A stretch of 64,000 bases of DNA. It comes from Phytophthora sp. 'mugwort'. Its lineage: Eukaryota; Oomycota; Peronosporomycetes; Peronosporales; Peronosporaceae. Under the pieces are notes generated by a model that saw only the letters and a list, made by a program, of their open reading frames with translations, did not search any database and had not been told where the DNA came from. Both the position numbers and the translations under genes were made by a program. Below are positions 40,508 through 52,200 of this stretch, one piece after another. Every line of letters begins with the position of its first letter. The stretch's first letter is position 1. The stretch spans positions 4,216,001-4,280,000 of the forward strand of contig JAUCEF010000018.1 in NCBI GenBank assembly GCA_033558025.1, given 5' to 3'.

Positions 40508-43319
40508 TCAATAGCTTTGAGAGCCGCATGTTTCTCCATTCGGGACCATTGTCAAGTACTCCCTTTTACGATATGCAAAAGATGGAGGCTTGAAAGTGAC
40601 AACGCCCAGTACTTCATCAGTGCCTGCAAGGTTTGGCGCTTCTTCTGACTCATCAGGACGGTTGTCAGGTGCATCGAAAAGGTCCGGTAAACAGCTTGTT
40701 GCGTCTCGACGAAGATCATCAAAGCTGGGATTCAAGCACTTCGTTTATTGGTATTCGCTGTAGGAAGTGCAACGTTCTTCGTCCATCAGAAATCACAGCT
40801 TTAGATAAGAACATAAACGGCTCTTAGTACATAGTTGGAGCCATAGCGACTTTGCAAAGGTAACGTACGTTTAGCAGCTGGGAGCGGGAGTCCGCGCTGC
40901 TTGGCGAGATCCGTCAGCGCTCGCCACAGACTGAAATGCTGTTTTAACGTCAGCATATCGCCGCAATGGCCCAACACGTCGTCCGAAAATGCTGGCACGG
41001 GGTTCCTGGCGTGTAGATCCATTCTAGACACACTTCTTTAACTTTTCCAAAAGCTAAAACGCACGCTTCAGTAACGTCTTTGTCGATGATCACGTGTATT
41101 ACACGCAGGACTGCTGTTGAAGACGCGAATACCATGAAACCATGGCGGAGAGATGCGCAAATGGTGTTGTGCAGAAAGAGCGACCTGTAGCCTAGCTCTG
41201 GTATGACTTCCTTGACCCTCCGGGCGTCCTCCACAGTGTTCAATGCAATTGTAGTAAGGCGTCCCCACTCCTTAGCAAGAATCTGCTCCTTGTCTATAGT
41301 GCTTTCTTAGCTCTCGTTTTCAGCTCCAAAACACCATAAAATCGCTTGCCGTTTGGCGTCGTAAGCACAGTAATACCATCGGGAGAAAATGCTAGGTGCT
41401 CCTGATTCGAGTAGAAAGTAGCAACATCGTTAGTGCCAAACGTTTGATAATAGTGTATTTAGTTTCAACAACTTACCGGCCAAGCAGCTCATACGCTGCG
41501 TGTTCTCAACTTGAAGGTGGGAATGTAAATCCAAAAATCTTCCCAACCGTGATCTAATGTTACTTTCGTTCTTGGAGCCAATCTTCATATCCGAAGAAGA
41601 TTTGGGGACGAGGACCCACTTTAATCAGGGCTGTAGTAGGCGTTTTGATGTTGATCGTTGATGTTGCTGAGTCTGCATCAGATGCCATTGGCCGGTCGAT
41701 GAGCTCGTTCTTGTTTTCATTAACTGGAATTCGACGTTCTCGGCACATTTCTTGCAGTTCTTTGTTTTTTAATTTGTCTAGTGTGCTACGCGACAGACAT
41801 TCTGGCCCGTTGGCTTTGTTTTGACCGGACCTCTCGTTGAATACTTCAGCTTGAATGCTGAGAAATTGAAAAATAAACTGCATTGTACTCCGCGTTGCAA
41901 GCTGTCGATACAAATCTAAATTATAAGGAGGTGATGGTTATCTAAGCTGCGCGGTAGCCTGGTGATTGAGTTAAGAATTGTCACTGCCACCAGCCCAGTA
42001 ATTCGAAACTGCCTCATCAAGAACCAGTCAGGGGTATCCTGCTGTTCTGTCAATAATATCACACCCGCCTCGAAGTCCATGAAATCATCCGAACGATCCG
42101 CTAGTGGTACTACCCTATGTCGCTTTTTCTGAACGTAGGACCAATTTCCAGGCCCCGCTGAGCGAACGAAGGTAGTACAGAGAACAACGTTGCCAAGGCC
42201 AGACCTGTACGCCAAAGCATTCATTGTACGAGTCGTGGATTCTGATGTCGAGCGTGCCGTATACTTGTAGGTAGTCCACCGAGCCAATTTGGCCACCTTT
42301 CACTCACTTCTCGCTGCACACGTGTTCTCGATTATCCATACGTGAATGGAAACCCTCCTTTCGTTTGTGGGTACCAATAATCGCCCCACCACAATCTAAA
42401 ATCTGCTTCTTGACTTCTTTGGACTGACATCTTCTATCGAGCGCGAAAATAGTTCCAGTAGCCGAATCTGACTATCCGTTGCGACTCCACATAGTGAACG
42501 CTGAAGGATTCCCATCACATCGACAACACTCTCGCCTCGAGATGCTATATGGCCACCCCAATACAATCCGGTTGCAAGCGATACTATACCATGATGGACA
42601 GCTAAAAGCCGCAACAGGATGTTGTTCGAATTTATAAATTCCATCAAACGCAACGCCTCACATACGTACCCTTTGGTCGGGTTTCGGGTGCGAGTAGTCC
42701 GAGATCATCAACTGAACTATCTCAACCGAAGCAAATCATCATCAAGACGGGTAATTGAAAGTTCACTCACAAAGCCAATCAGAGCAAACACGACGTAAAG
42801 CATCCATAGCGTGAGCAAGGTTGCGATAATGCTCGAATGAAGCTGTCCAAAAGGGGGGTGGTGCTCGACCGCTTTGATCTCCCAGTGCGTTAAGCACCTC
42901 AAAGTATCGCTTGGACTTCATGACAGATTTTGCGAGTTCGTATAGCTCTCTATTCTTTTTATCATAGAATTTCTTTGGCGACACGCCGTAGAAACTCAAC
43001 CATAGCTCCACGTGAAGACATTCGGTTAGCTCTGATACTGAAATGAATGCTGCTTCAGCTAGGTTAGCATTGATGTGCTGCCTCGCAACAATGAGCACTG
43101 TAGGATCCAACCACACTGTCATAATGTCGATAATAGGCACGTCGGCCGGATTTTGGCGCTGTGTCCCATACATCCGGCCCATAAGACGGTCAAGCACATG
43201 CTTATCTCGGCTCGTGCCTTCGCTAACAGAAACTCCTCGACATCGTCAACGTGAAGCTCGGGAGCAGTCTCCCCTGCGAATTTCCACTTATGAGGCCCTT
43301 CTTGAGCCATTTCATCCAA
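40508..43319 (-). pseudogene. Large decayed transposon protein: transposase-like, SAP-like and PD-(D/E)XK parts
   Basis: Minus-strand pieces in several frames read in this order. A head follows ATG 43319. A transposase-like helical part (43197-42763) has FEHYRNLAHAMDALRR. A segment (42653-42396) has GLYWGGHIASRGESVVDV, and another (42296-41916) has TPDWFLMRQFRITG. A SAP-like helix pair (about 41790-41690) has LKNKELQEMCRERRIPVN. A nuclease signature has SPDGI (Asp codon 41380-41378) and GVLELKT (Glu and Lys codons 41326-41318), the PD...ExK pattern of YqaJ-like nucleases. A C-terminal part runs to 40508. I associate this layout with a repeated oomycete transposon protein family near piggyBac, but the name is not certain. 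Many stops and shifts make it dead. Confidence 0.5.
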
Positions 43320-43389
43320 TTCATCGTCGCTACTGTCGCTGCCAGATAGCGGGAACTCGCTGATAGATATTGTGAAGGGAACAAACAGT

Positions 43390-44180
43390 TACCTAGCCTG
43401 AAAGCAGCCCAACACGCTGCTCGTAGTGCCTAAGAGGGACGACTTTGTAAGAGCACACGAATACCAGACAAAACATCGCTCGGCGTGCGATACACCACAG
43501 CAACTCTCACCTTTCTGCGTCGTCGAGCTGGAGGAGGTCTTACCAGTGCGGATCCGTAAGGTTGAAGTTTCCTTTGCATGCGGAACAGCACCGTGAATGG
43601 ATTTTTGTCCTATCACTTTTGAGTTATAGGACAAATTTAAGGTCTAGTATCAATCGCCAAGCGTCGTTTGGTCCTTTTTTCAAAAACGATTTTACTGGGG
43701 TTAAGACAGAACAATTTCGTGCACAGCGTGCACGAAGTTCATAATCTTAAGCATTGCACATGCAGCCGTAGCAAATTTAAATTTGGCTGTAGATTTTTGA
43801 CTGTATTATTGCTGTTCGCTAAAGACTCGTAGCGCCTAGAATGGAGTGAGCCTATAATTTTGTAGAGATAGATAACAGTGCAAATACGGTTTTGAAGAGC
43901 TAGAATGGGTCCTACATCGAGCACAGTGCAGTCGAGATGGCGTACGCAGCGACAGAATGCCCCCCAAAGTATGGGGGAATCCCGACAAATTTAAAAGAAA
44001 TATATCACGTTGATGCCTTTCGGCAACATAGCCGCACGGCTGTAGTTCCTAACTACCTATAATCATATTTGTTCCGTACTCACAACTGGTTGTTTACCGA
44101 TGCAATGCTGAAGGTTTTCTCTTATAATATGATCCGGTAATGCTACTGTTTTCAAAGGTATTGTAGTTCACTAGGCTGTT
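43390..44180. other. Intergenic stretch without a recognisable gene
   Basis: Short ORFs only. A small inverted repeat (CCCCC...GGGGG) lies near 43960-43976. The 3' part should contain the promoter of the membrane protein at 44181. Confidence 0.4.
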
Positions 44181-44943
44181 ATGACAGCGGTGACACAATC
44201 TCTTCCGACCCGACAGACGAACATGAGGAGCTCTTTCGAGATGACAATGATGCTGGTCGTGACGGGGATCACCAACTTCTGCATGTTCCCCGCCATCTAC
44301 AGCCTCTATCGCCGGCAGTTCGTATTCGAGGTGCGTTGCGGTTCATCTCTGTACTGAACCCGTGAAGGCGGAATCCAATTCAGCACCTAACGTTTGTCAT
44401 TCATTGCAGGCATTCATCGGCACGTTCACAATGACCACCAGCTTCATGTACCACGTGTGCGATAGTATCGACGACCCGCTCTGGCTGACCGAAGGTCAGT
44501 GGCACCGGCTCGACAACATCGGCTCCATCATGAGTTTTGTTATGTGGATCATTCACCTCATGGATCTTCGCCGCCCCGTATTGGAGCGATATGTGCAATA
44601 TTTTTTCTTGAGCATGGTGCTGGTCTTCCAGGAGAAGAACCCGTGGGATGAGCGGAACTCCGTGATCCCCGTCGTCAGCAGCGTCTTGCTCCTGCTGGTG
44701 ACATTCGCAGTGCGGAGACGTGTGCCCAAGTACAACTACCAGCAGGTTCGACGAGGACTGATGCTACTGGCATGCGGCATCGGGTGCTTTGTGCGCGGGC
44801 TGAATGACGATACCGACCCGTTCCGCTTTTTCCACGGTTGCTGGCACGGCTTCGTTGGGGCTGCCGGCTACTATAATTTCAAGATGCTGCCTGACCGAAA
44901 TGACAAGCGAGTCTCGCATTTGCCCATCAAAAGGCAAGACTAA
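44181..44943 (+). CDS. TMEM8/myomaker-like (DUF3522) membrane protein, two exons
   Basis: Exons 44181-44330 and 44410-44943 are joined across a 79-bp GT-AG intron (44331-44409, phase 0) to give 227 residues. ATG 44181 or the in-frame ATG 44223 may start translation. Seven hydrophobic segments are visible, the first being MMLVVTGITNFCMFPAIYSLY. After the splice, TSFMYHVCDS, then WHRLDNIGS, and finally FFHGCWHGF give the Ser/His/Asp/His-x3-His pattern of the CREST superfamily. That superfamily includes PGAP6/TMEM8, myomaker and adiponectin-receptor-like hydrolases, so it is likely a membrane lipid hydrolase or a related fold. The substrate is unknown. Without the intron the second exon has no convincing start. 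Confidence 0.8.
44331..44409 (+). other. Intron of the TMEM8-like gene
   Basis: It starts GTGCG and ends CATTGCAG; it is 79 bp long, phase 0, and carries an in-frame stop when read through. Length and ends match the introns of the giant IQ gene in this window. Confidence 0.8.
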
Positions 44944-45442
44944 TGAGTGTGTATAAGAAGACGAAATGGAATAGACAAAATGGAATAGACTATACAGTTC
45001 TTGCGGATGAGGGGGGGGGCTGCATGACTCTCTACCTTGTCGTGGCAGAAGGCAGGGTGTATGCAGTGCTTTAGTAGCACTGCTACGCTAGTAAGCGGTT
45101 GAAGATTGACTCATCTAGCTACTCATTATTCCTTTTTGGGAAAGTGAATGTGATAGTCACTACTTACTCCTAAAATCTCTCTTGGTCGTCTCCTATCACT
45201 ACACTTTCCTCGGATATCTCCTTAGTCGTTTCACACCACGACACAGTACAGTAGGTAACTGCATTCCACGCACAGTGATGACATATATGTAGCCAATCAG
45301 CTGAGCTCGGCCCGCAAATGTGGACAAGTCTCACACAAGGACCGATGCAGTAGACATGGGTACATGAACACGTACTTGCCGTGCCCATCGTTGATGCCAT
45401 TTCGGCCAATCAGATGTCGGTCTCCACTCCCCCTTCGTCAGC
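44944..45442. other. Intergenic region upstream of the PAP2 gene
   Basis: A string resembling the oomycete core promoter (ACTCATTATTCCTTTT, about 13 of 16 positions) lies near 45120-45135, some 310 bases before ATG. CCAAT occurs near 45402. A G run lies near 45012-45019. Confidence 0.35.
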
Positions 45443-46246
45443 ATGGGCAGCTACGGCTCCATCTCGCAAGTGGACGGCGCGGACGCCAAGCCTTCAGACC
45501 TCGAGCAGCAACCGGAGCAACACGCGATGAGCCTCGCCGACCGCGTGTACGCCTACGACCTGACGTGGTCCACCAAGTTATACCACCGCTTTGGGTGCCA
45601 CCCGACGCCGCGTCTGTGCTGGGAGATTTTCTCCCATTCGGGCGATGGTTTCCTGTACGTTGCGCTGCACGGTACTTGGCGGAAAGTGCTCGTCCATTAT
45701 GGTGCGAAATTCCTGACACTTTTTATACTGTTTCACAGCTGGATTCTGACAATTCCGCCGCTCATGGGGCTGCTCTGGGCGTCTGGCCTCATCGGCCCAT
45801 TCGAGCCGGCCACCAAGATGCTGCTGTCGGCACTCTTCACCGTCATGACTGTGGACATCATCGCCATCATGCTGCTCAAGCTGGTGTTCCACCGTCAGCG
45901 ACCGCCCTTCCACCAGGCAGACGTGCGCTTCGTGGGCCCGGACCAACACTCATTCCCGTCCGGCCACTCCACGCGCGTGTGGGCCATGGTGGCCATGCTC
46001 GTCTACCTCGCAGAGACGCACCCGTGGATCCTGCGCGAGTTCTTCTACGGCCTGTCACCGGCCGTGCTGGTTGCCGTATCGATCGTCTGGGCACTGGTCA
46101 TTAACTTCTCGCGCGTGGCGCTCGGCCGTCACTACCCGACCGATGTACTCGCCGGCACGATCATCGGTTTCTTTGTGTTCTGGCCCTTCTCGCTGTTCTT
46201 TATCAACCATTATGGCATGCTGGACGCGCCACCCCCGTCGTACTGA
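45443..46246 (+). CDS. PAP2-family lipid phosphatase
   Basis: This 267-residue enzyme should remove phosphate or diphosphate from a lipid, such as phosphatidate, sphingoid-base phosphate or isoprenoid diphosphate, at an internal membrane. All three catalytic motifs are intact: KLVFHRQRP (residues 146-154), PSGHS (172-176) and SR...GRHYPTD (223-234). About five membrane segments surround them (for example TLFILFHSWILTIPPLMGLLW and AVLVAVSIVWALVINF). The hydrophilic N-terminus of about 40 residues and the HSGDGFLYVALHG segment recall the presqualene-diphosphate phosphatase (PLPP6-like) branch. That branch is a guess; PAP2 membership is clear. Single exon, stop at 46244-46246. Confidence 0.92.
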   Translation: MGSYGSISQVDGADAKPSDLEQQPEQHAMSLADRVYAYDLTWSTKLYHRFGCHPTPRLCWEIFSHSGDGFLYVALHGTWRKVLVHYGAKFLTLFILFHSWILTIPPLMGLLWASGLIGPFEPATKMLLSALFTVMTVDIIAIMLLKLVFHRQRPPFHQADVRFVGPDQHSFPSGHSTRVWAMVAMLVYLAETHPWILREFFYGLSPAVLVAVSIVWALVINFSRVALGRHYPTDVLAGTIIGFFVFWPFSLFFINHYGMLDAPPPSY

Positions 46247-46836
46247 GCTACTCGCAGTTAGATGAGACCAAGAGCAGCAGTTAGAGACCGTGGCCAGGGG
46301 CTCCGTCTGTAGGTGCAGCGTTGCCAGGTCAGAGTGATTTAACAAGATGTAATGTTATCTCTGTCTCAACCGTCCGTTGTCATGAGTTTATGTAGTGGAG
46401 ATGGCGTTCTTCTGTCGTTGACAACCGCGTAACGGCCGACCTACATTTCCAGCAAATTATTAAATCTCATTAGCATAATATATTGTATTGCATTAAATAA
46501 TACAGGCAATACATAGTCCAACAGCATTCAAATAAGAGGGTCTGTAAACTTGATATTGTGAAACGTGCTTTTCGCGTGTCAAAACAAAGCTCAAAAGCTA
46601 AAGCAGCACACTTTCGCTCTCGTGCTTTTTCCCAGTCTCTGCAGCTTCGTGTGCTGTATTTCTCTGCGTCAATCGATCCAAGCATCGTTACTCTCCAGTT
46701 CGAGGGGCCCCAGTATAATAGTCCAGCGCCACTGGACGTGCTCGCGCGTCGGCATTCCTTCCTATAAAGAGAACCAGACTCTGGGACGTCCGACCAAAGT
46801 CGCCTTTAATAGCAGCCTGATCCCGCACTTAGCCAG
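46247..46836. other. Intergenic region
   Basis: It contains the 3' flank of the PAP2 gene and the promoter of the TTC39-like gene. A short ORF at 46558-46767 shows no sign of being real. Confidence 0.45.
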
Positions 46837-49095
46837 TTGGGATTGTGCTGCTCCTTTGACACGCAAAAAATGAGTACGGCCATTGGTTTCGGAGAGTACG
46901 AGATGTTGCTGCCCTGCGACCATGTGAATGCAGTCCTAACGTTTTCCAGAGAACTTTTCAGTCGCGAGTATGTGGTGCAACGCGTGACAAGACAAGCACT
47001 GGCAGTTGCAGTCAAGGAGAACGAGAGCCAATGGCGCGGAATGGCGAGAATCCATGCAGGCCACGTCGTCGTCAGTGTCGATGGCGTCCCAACGTGTGGC
47101 TTATCATCACGTCAATTCGCTGAGCTTTGGTACCCACCACCAGTTCCCGAGCTTTCTGACGCAACAAATAAAGATCTAGACGCGTCGTTAATTAACCGAC
47201 GTGTACGTCTTCGTGATCGCAAACGCGCCGAGCTCGAAGTGGAGATGCAGAAGCAATGGGCGAGCTCCGGGCCAATGCGATATGCTCCGGTACAAGACGA
47301 TACCGAGTTACAAGCCAAGATGCAAGAAGTCCATGCGTTGATTTGGGCTCACCAGTTGACTGAGGCCCATACTGTGCTGCGCTCGCTGCCGGTTGGAAGC
47401 GACCCGATGGTGTGTCTCTTGAATGTAGAGCTCGAGGCTGTGCGTGTGCTGGTTTCCAAGGACACTTTGTACTTGAAACAGGCCCAGCGCGCGACCAATC
47501 AAGCGGTGGTTTGGCTCGAAAACATGCACGACTTGTCTTCACAATCGTATTCGACTCGCAAACAGACACAGCTCGCACTTGCTGAAGCGCTCTTTTTGTC
47601 AGCTCTGTGGCGTCTTGGGAGTGACCAACGTCTCGCTGCAGTTGCTACTGCAAGACGTTGCGCAGCAACCTACGTCTCACTGCACGAGAAATTCATTCTT
47701 TCTTCCCATTCTTCAACCAAGAGAAGTAAACTTCTGATGTCTGCAAGTGAAATTCAAACTTTCCTGAAGAGAATTCGCTTTGGAATGGGCGTACTTCACG
47801 TCGGTGGAGCACTCGCGTTACAGAACTCTGTGGGTTGGATCGGTACGATGCTGAAAGATGCCTGTGATATTAAGAAGGGGTTGGAATGTTTGTTAGACTG
47901 CGGCACTATCAATGAAGGCAGCCAGGACCACTTTCAAGCGAACTGGGCTGCTTTAACGCTCATGCACTGCTTGGGATTCATTCGGCTTGTTCAACAGCGA
48001 AGTAAACAAGGTGTGGACGACCAGCTTTCCACAGCATTTAGCGTTTGTAAGGCTGCACTTGACCGCCATCCAAAGGCACTTGTGTTCCTCTGGAGCCAAG
48101 CAACAACAAGTTTCGCTGGAGATTGGCTACAGCTTGTCGAGGTCGAATTAGCCCGAGCAGTTAAAGTCGATGAACGCGCTCATCTCGTGCGTTTTGACGT
48201 GGGGTATCGACACTTTCTAGCCCGTGACTTCGCCCGAGCATCACTGCAGTTTATGGCGGTCTGCAAATGCACCAGCGCGCCGACCAAATTGCGTGGTCTC
48301 AGTAGCCTTTTCGTCGCAGTTGGTTATCTTTTGACTTCACAGGGACAATTTGTTCAAGATGCCAAGTTGCTAGACTCAGTACGGTTGCTTATGAGGTCCG
48401 CTAGGCGGCTCTTTGCGCTTAGACTGGAAGACAACGCTGAAGACTTTGAGTCTGTGTCGCTGTACGAACGATTGGGAGACTATTTGGGCACCAACGACGA
48501 GTATCTGCAGCTCCTGCCATGGGAAATCTTGTACGTGTATTGCCACTCGACCAAGACGATCATGACTGCTACGAAATCTGACGTGGATCAGCACCATCAT
48601 ATCGCCGCTCTCCAACAACTCGATCAGTTTTCGAAATCGACAGCAAAAAACGGTGATACTAGCAAGCAGAATTACGACGCAGAGCTCACTCTTCTCCGTG
48701 CTATCGTTCTCTTTAATCTACACGAACTCGATAGCTGTGACAAGGAGCTTGAGAAACTCTGGTCCGAGATACTTCCACGACAAAATCGTCCAAGAACAAG
48801 CTCTGCATTGAACCGGTTGCTCACCCAGCGGCCTTCTTGTCCACCAGCATTTATCGCCCCGGTGGCGTGGTTTTATCAATTACGACTGCTTCTTGAACGC
48901 AGATGCTCTAGATCGATATTCACGTCCATTAAAAAGACCCCAGCAGTGTCCTCACTCCAGGATGCTGCATCTATCATAGCAGAGACTGGCGAGCAACCAC
49001 CTTATCCATATCACTATGCCTACAACGGAAAACTACAGGCACTCAACAAACTAGTCACCCGGCTTGCGAATGACAAGATCAACAGTAGTCCCTAA
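46837..49095 (+). CDS. TTC39/Iml2-like helical-repeat protein with acylation signal
   Basis: The 752-residue protein starts MGLCCSFD, a textbook N-myristoylation site (Gly2, Ser6) with adjacent cysteines for palmitoylation. This favours ATG 46837 over ATG 46870. Residues about 15-105 look like a PDZ-type domain, with GMARIHAGHVVVSVDGVPT at its centre. From about 150 on, helical repeats follow. LIWAHQLTEAHTVLRSLP opens a block like the start of the TTC39/Iml2 (DUF3808) family, and YPYHYAYNGKLQAL near the end resembles the final repeat of that family. The role is probably a membrane-anchored scaffold for lipid-droplet or outer-membrane processes, by analogy only. Single exon. It is tail-to-tail with the giant IQ gene, 131 bases between stops. 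Confidence 0.75.
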   Translation: MGLCCSFDTQKMSTAIGFGEYEMLLPCDHVNAVLTFSRELFSREYVVQRVTRQALAVAVKENESQWRGMARIHAGHVVVSVDGVPTCGLSSRQFAELWYPPPVPELSDATNKDLDASLINRRVRLRDRKRAELEVEMQKQWASSGPMRYAPVQDDTELQAKMQEVHALIWAHQLTEAHTVLRSLPVGSDPMVCLLNVELEAVRVLVSKDTLYLKQAQRATNQAVVWLENMHDLSSQSYSTRKQTQLALAEALFLSALWRLGSDQRLAAVATARRCAATYVSLHEKFILSSHSSTKRSKLLMSASEIQTFLKRIRFGMGVLHVGGALALQNSVGWIGTMLKDACDIKKGLECLLDCGTINEGSQDHFQANWAALTLMHCLGFIRLVQQRSKQGVDDQLSTAFSVCKAALDRHPKALVFLWSQATTSFAGDWLQLVEVELARAVKVDERAHLVRFDVGYRHFLARDFARASLQFMAVCKCTSAPTKLRGLSSLFVAVGYLLTSQGQFVQDAKLLDSVRLLMRSARRLFALRLEDNAEDFESVSLYERLGDYLGTNDEYLQLLPWEILYVYCHSTKTIMTATKSDVDQHHHIAALQQLDQFSKSTAKNGDTSKQNYDAELTLLRAIVLFNLHELDSCDKELEKLWSEILPRQNRPRTSSALNRLLTQRPSCPPAFIAPVAWFYQLRLLLERRCSRSIFTSIKKTPAVSSLQDAASIIAETGEQPPYPYHYAYNGKLQALNKLVTRLANDKINSSP

Positions 49096-49226
49096 AGCAG
49101 ATAACACAAAGTGCTGAACGAGCAAAAAAACAACGCATTTATTTATGACGTTTAACACGTGCACAGGTCCACATGATCGAGGTAGTGGATAAATGCTTAC
49201 AGCAAGTTTGTCTGCAGTCAGATACA

Positions 49227-52200
49227 TTAAGCTGCGTGGGTGTCTGCAGGCTCGTCGTCCACATCGTTCGTCCCGCGACGAGCTCGACTCTTCCAAGTAA
49301 AACGAGTCGGGAAAGCCGGCTTGGACACGGTGGGGGCAGTAAAGCGACCAAAACGAGACTTACTCTTGGGAGCCTGGCTAGCCGGCGGTGAATACACAAA
49401 CGATTCGTCAATTTCGTCCTCAAAAGTCTTCGTGGTGCTGGCACTGGTTGTCGGAACCGAAAGCTTTCGGTTAAGTAAGTTCACAACGGAGCTCAAGCCG
49501 CTGGCGACCGCGGGCAACGTGCTCGAGCGAGATTTTTTATGGTCGAGATCCTTCTCCTCGTCTTCGAGGGATGACGTCGGGGAGCTGGATTGCTTGCTCG
49601 AGCGACGACTAGAAAGCACGCTGAGCACACTCGCGGCACGCCAACGACTGCCACTCTTCTTGCGAAATGTTTCTTCTTCCTGCGTCTCCTTCTCGACGTC
49701 ATTGGTGTTCTGACCGGACCCAGGAGAATCACTGAGCAATGAGCTCGCACGCTCACTGTCCGTGTCAAAGTACTTGGGGCCATCACGAGTCTCTTCATCG
49801 CTAAGATTATGTTCATCAAAGTCCGATTTGGACGGAACATCGGCGTACGAGTCCTCACGTGACCGGAACACGTCGTCACACGAGTCACTGGAAGATCGGA
49901 ATACATCAGCGTAGGAATCTTGGCGAGAACGGGGAGAGTTCGCGTACGAATCACCGCGTGACCGAGTGGAGTCGGCGTACGAGTCTTCGCGAGTGCGGAA
50001 CGGGCCAGTCTCATGCGAGTGAGACACACTGGATGCCAAGCTGCCTCGAAGAGTGTCCGAGTCAAACGACGGCTCTTGGAAGAAAGAACCAGAGCGGACA
50101 GAGGAAGGTCTGTCGAAGTCGGAAATGCTGCTGCTATGACGGTCACTGTCGACCTCCTCGAGACTTTCCTCCTTAACAGGCGACGGTGAAGCGGCATCCG
50201 ACACATGGGCTGAAGTCTTCATGGACGCGGTGGTGTCGATAGCAGAATTGTTGTTCTCGTTCACCCAGTGGTGGTTTTCCTCAACACCCACGCTGACGCA
50301 GTCGTGCTCAATTGGCTTGAGTTCTTCCATCGCATCCACGAAACTATCGCTACTAGCATCACTCTTGTCATCGTTGATGGTCCAGTGGTCTTCGGGAATA
50401 GAAAACTCCAGCCCCAGGTTCACCGAACTCGTTTCCATTGATACTCGCGGGGAAATCTCTTCAGAAGCATCTCGAGGCGACTGGATCGGGGCACGGTCCG
50501 TAGCTGGCACACCGTTCACCAGCTCCGCCACAGTAAGTGCCGTGGCGTTAGTCGAGCCCGACGCTTCTGGAGCAAGTGGGGTATTAGCAAAGCTTGAAGC
50601 ATCTTCAAACTCCGAGTCACCGTCGCTGTCGTCGCTATCGCTGGACAGGTTGGAGAACCGCCCTGTTTGACTGAGAAGCTGGAGCTCTGCTAACGTGGGA
50701 TGGTGACCAGCTTGCAGGCCAGAATCTTCGTCATGGAGAGGTTTCTCCGATCGACGAAGTGCAGCTTCTTCTCGACCAACTCGGCCACGCCATGCGGCCT
50801 GTATCAACGCTGCATTAGCCTCAGCAGCAACGTCGCGCGCTGCCTGTCGGCGCTTTTCAAGCTCGTGCTCCGCAACTGAAATACGCCACCTACGCTGAAT
50901 CTTCAGAGCCATTGCGTTCTCGACTTCTTCCTGTGCCTTTGTATATGCTTCGCGCTGCTCGCGCAACTCCTTCACCTTGCGAGATGCCACAACAGCCCGC
51001 CACTGGCTCTGCAGTCGCACTGCCATCAATTTCTCACGTTCTCGTCCAACTTCAGCACGAAGAGCGGCAGACTTTGAACGAGCGAGTACACCTCGCCACC
51101 TGCTTTGAATTCGGACGGCTGTCAAATTTTCGATACGAGAAAGTTGGGCCTGTACGTCAGCAATAGCTTCATAACGCAGCGTTGCCACCTCGGACCGAGC
51201 AACGGAACCTCGCCAGTGGCTCTGGATCTTCGTCGCCATGCTGTACTCGGCCGCCTCCTGACGGGCCAGCTCTTCCTGACGTGCCTGCTCTTCCTGACGT
51301 GCCTGCTCCTCGAGACGGACAGCCACCTCAACCCGGGCCTGCTCCTCGAGACGTGCCTGCTCCTCAACCCGGGCTTGCTCCTCGAGACGGACAGCCTCCT
51401 CTTCCTGGCGAGCCAGTTCCTCTTGACCGGCAGCCTCGGCCGCAGCGGCAGGTTCGACGGCACGCAGCGTTGCCACCTCGGACCGAGCAACGGAACCTCG
51501 CCAGTGGCTCTGGATCTTCGTCGCCATGCTGTTCTCGGCCGCCTCCTGACGGGCCAGCTCTTCCTGACGTGCCTGCTCCTCGAGACGGACAGCCTCCTCA
51601 ACCCGGGCCTGCTCCTCGAGACGTGCCTGCTCCTCAACCCGGGCTTGCTCCTCGAGACGGACAGCCTCCTCTTCCTGGCGAGCCAGTTCCTCTTGACCGG
51701 CAGCCTCGGCCGCAGCGGCAGGTTCGACGGCACGCAGCGTTGCCACCTCGGACCGAGCAACGGAACCTCGCCAGTGGCTCTGGATCTTCGTCGCCATGCT
51801 GTTCTCGGCCGCCTCCTGACGGGCCAGCTCTTCCTGACGTGCCTGCTCCTCGAGACGGACAGCCTCCTCAACCCGGGCCTGCTCCTCGAGACGTGCCTGC
51901 TCCTCAACCCGGGCTTGCTCCTCGAGACGGACAGCCTCCTCTTCCTGGCGAGCCAGTTCCTCTTGACCGGCAGCCTCGGCCGCAGCGGCAGGTTCGACGG
52001 CACGCAGCGTTGCCACCTCGGACCGAGCAACGGAACCTCGCCAGTGGCTCTGGATCTTCGTCGCCATGCTGTTCTCGGCCGCCTCCTGACGGGCCAGCTC
52101 TTCCTGACGTGCCTGCTCCTCGAGACGGACAGCCTCCTCAACCCGGGCCTGCTCCTCGAGACGTGCCTGCTCCTCAACCCGGGCTTGCTCCTCGAGACGG

